Assembly: GCA_020635695.1 (NCBI GenBank)
Contig: JACJZH010000004.1
Location: 248,001 to 312,000, forward strand
Direction: 5' to 3'
Source: Flavobacteriales bacterium
GTDB lineage: Bacteria; Bacteroidota; Bacteroidia; Flavobacteriales_F; PHOS-HE28
DNA: 64,000 nucleotides
Shown: positions 62,523-64,000 of the stretch, piece by piece
Position numbering within the stretch: the stretch's first letter is position 1
Layout of the letters: each line of letters starts with the position of its first letter
Position numbers and translations under genes: made by a program
Notes under the pieces: generated by a model
The model's input: the letters and a program-made list of their open reading frames with translations, nothing else
Databases searched by the model: none
What the model was told of the DNA's origin: nothing

Positions 62523-62530
62523 ACCTTTGC
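62523..62530 (+). promoter_or_regulatory. -7 box directly before the glycosyltransferase
   Basis: Exact TACCTTTG followed by CGGCC and the ATG at 62536, with a TTT about 20 bases upstream as a partial -33. Transcript predicted to be nearly leaderless. Confidence 0.55.
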
Positions 62531-62535
62531 GGCCA

Positions 62536-63815
62536 TGCCGAGGCCGGGCGAAGCGATCCTGGTGGTGAGCCACACCTTTCCGCCCTACCGCGGCATCGGA
62601 GGGCGTCGCTGGGCCAAGTTCGCCAAGGCCCTTGCCCGCAAGGGCCACCCTGTTCATGTGATCTGCAGTGCGGGCGGCAGCGACCTGCTGGGCTCGCTGT
62701 GGAACGAGGACCGCGCAACGCCGGGTGTCACCGTCCATGAGCTGCCCCAACGCTACCCCACGGTGTTGTTCAAACGCCCGTTGACCGGCCTGTGGGAGAA
62801 GCTGGCCTACCGTTTCTGGATGCGCCTGCTGCCAATGCGGGTGAAGGGCAACCATTTCGACAAGGCCGTGCTATGGGAGGAGCAGTTCCAGACGAAGGCC
62901 TCCGAACTGATCGAAGCCCATGGCATCCGGAACGTGATCGTGTCCGGTGCGCCCTTCCGCCTCATGGCCCATGCGGTGAAGCTGAAGGAGCGCTTTCCCG
63001 ACCTGCATCTGGTGGCCGACTTCCGCGATCCCTGGACCTGGGGACATGTGTACGGGCATGGTACGTTGGGTGCCGAACGGGAAGCCCACGAGCGCGCGCT
63101 CGAAGCCGCCGTGGCCAGGACCTTCGACAAGCTGATCAGCCCGGCCCCCGCGATCGTGGAGCACCTGCGGCACACCTACGGCGGTGAAGCCTCCCGGTAT
63201 GTCCGGATCCCGCATGCGATCGACCCGGACGAGCTGGGCCAGCCCTCTGGACCGCCCGACGACGGCCTCTTCCGCATGGTCTACGCGGGAAGCCTCTACG
63301 GCGCCGGCGAGGCCGAAGCCTATTTCGAGGCCCTGCTCAAGGCCCTGCAGCGTTCGCGGGAGCTGCACCCGGAGGCCTTCGCGAACTGCCGGGTGGACCT
63401 GTACATCACCGGCCACGACACCGCACGGTACGAGGCCAGGGTCGCGGGCGCGGGCTTGTCGGACACCGTCCGCTTCCACGCGCCCCTACCGGCCCGCGAG
63501 ATCTTCCCCATCCTGGCGCAGGCGGACGTGGTGCCCATCTTCATCCCCAGCGGAAACAAGGACTTCCTGGGCACCAAGTTCACCGAGCTGTTCTTCCTCC
63601 GGCGTCCGGTGCTGCACATCGGTGTACCCGGACTGGTCTCACGCACCATCACGGAGAACCGGCTCGGAGCCAGTGTCCAGGTGATTGAATTGGGATCGCT
63701 GCTTCCCCGGTTGATCGCCCGGAAGGTGGTGCTGGATGTGGATCCGTCCTACGACCTCACCCCGCACCTGCTGGACCACATCACCGACCGGCTGCTTCAG
63801 GAAGTGATGGTCTGA
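62536..63815 (+). CDS. Glycosyltransferase (GT4-like)
   Basis: Protein of 426 residues. GT-B features: N-terminal VVSHTFPPYRGIGGRRWAKF with the typical Gly-rich acceptor-side motif, LVADFRDPWTW, then the donor side with YAGSLYGAGEAEAYFEAL and ILAQADVVPIFIPSGNKDFL, GTKFTELFFLRRPVLHIGV. Similar to transferases that build exopolysaccharide. It has its own short-leader promoter and converges on a further glycosyltransferase at the edge, with a 19-base overlap. Substrates unknown. Confidence 0.9.
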
Positions 63816-64000
63816 GCCACGCGCCGGAACAGGGCCAGGAACTCCTGCGTCACGGCCGGCCAGCTGAAGCGCTGCTCCACGCGTTCGCGAGAGAACGCAC
63901 CCATTTTCGCATGCACCTCCGATCCCCGTTCCGTGAAGGACAGGATGGCGTCGTACAGGGCGTCCGCATCCCCCGGTGGAAGCAAGTATCCGTTGCGCGG
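63797..64000 (-). CDS. Glycosyltransferase family 4, C-terminal part (cut by window)
   Basis: The frame is open to the window end; only the last 67 codons are inside. The visible part reads PRNGYLLPPGDADALYDAIL and ends in FSWPAVTQEFLALFRRVAQ, the classical end of GT4 enzymes ('NG.L.PPGD..AL..AI'). Start and catalytic residues lie outside. It converges with the previous glycosyltransferase. Confidence 0.85.
   Translation of the reverse strand, partial: PRNGYLLPPGDADALYDAILSFTERGSEVHAKMGAFSRERVEQRFSWPAVTQEFLALFRRVAQTITS

Overview
The window looks like chromosome from a high-GC member of the Bacteroidota, probably a Flavobacteriales-type environmental lineage. The evidence is: proteins with type IX secretion (T9SS) type A and gliding-motility-type C-terminal domains; the Bacteroidota-style primary sigma factor; TAnnTTTG promoter -7 boxes in place of the E. 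coli consensus, with few Shine-Dalgarno sites; DUF2027-Smr, DUF6089-like and DUF2279 proteins; and the neighbourhood of three PpiC/SurA-type isomerases, MoxR and guaB. No rRNA, tRNA, CRISPR array, integrase or transposase was recognised.

Layout. (1) 1-16.1 kb is mostly housekeeping: a small carboxypeptidase-regulatory-like secreted protein, the RNase P RNA gene (minus strand, flanked on both sides by a short repeat family), DUF2027-Smr, a protein with two TonB C-terminal domains, a NUDIX hydrolase, a DUF2279 lipoprotein, a 14-repeat FG-GAP T9SS protein, phosphoglucomutase/phosphomannomutase, dapF-mltG (coupled), HtrA/DegP protease, rpoD and a long-form GAPDH ending in a clear terminator. (2) 16.5-33.4 kb is an island of six surface-protein genes, all on the minus strand: a Cys-rich 40-residue-repeat protein whose frame is broken inside the repeats; an FG-GAP/UnbV protein; an M36 metallopeptidase; a lysyl-oxidase-domain protein; a choice-of-anchor-B protein; and a small protein with a cohesin-like N-terminal domain. 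The four middle genes share a 242-residue C-terminal module that ends in two dockerin-like DxNxDG...KYTG..NDRD loops and QLP. The two outer genes share the cohesin-like N-terminal domain. (3) 33.4-46.2 kb carries envelope-biogenesis and housekeeping genes: MoxR, three PPIase-family proteins, MscS, a response regulator with Glu at the phosphoacceptor site, DUF4126, guaB, a CHU_C-type T9SS protein and a nitronate monooxygenase/FabK-like enzyme. (4) 46.3-57.2 kb holds a DUF6089-like barrel protein, asnB, a sugar-nucleotide epimerase, and a tightly coupled operon of DUF4956-like protein, CotH kinase, O-antigen ligase-like protein, second CotH protein and membrane-tethered metallophosphoesterase. 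(5) 57.2-64 kb has a T9SS protein coupled to three tandem paralogous secreted proteins (tail-fibre-like plus Cys-rich lectin/FGE-like halves), then two glycosyltransferases, another epimerase and the edge of a third glycosyltransferase.

The most interesting candidates are the 16.5-33.4 kb island (a possible cohesin/dockerin-like extracellular assembly that includes a lysyl oxidase and a metalloprotease), the CotH-kinase/phosphatase operon with its polysaccharide ligase, and the three-gene tail-fibre/lectin-like array. All functional statements rest on motif recognition by eye. No database search was run.
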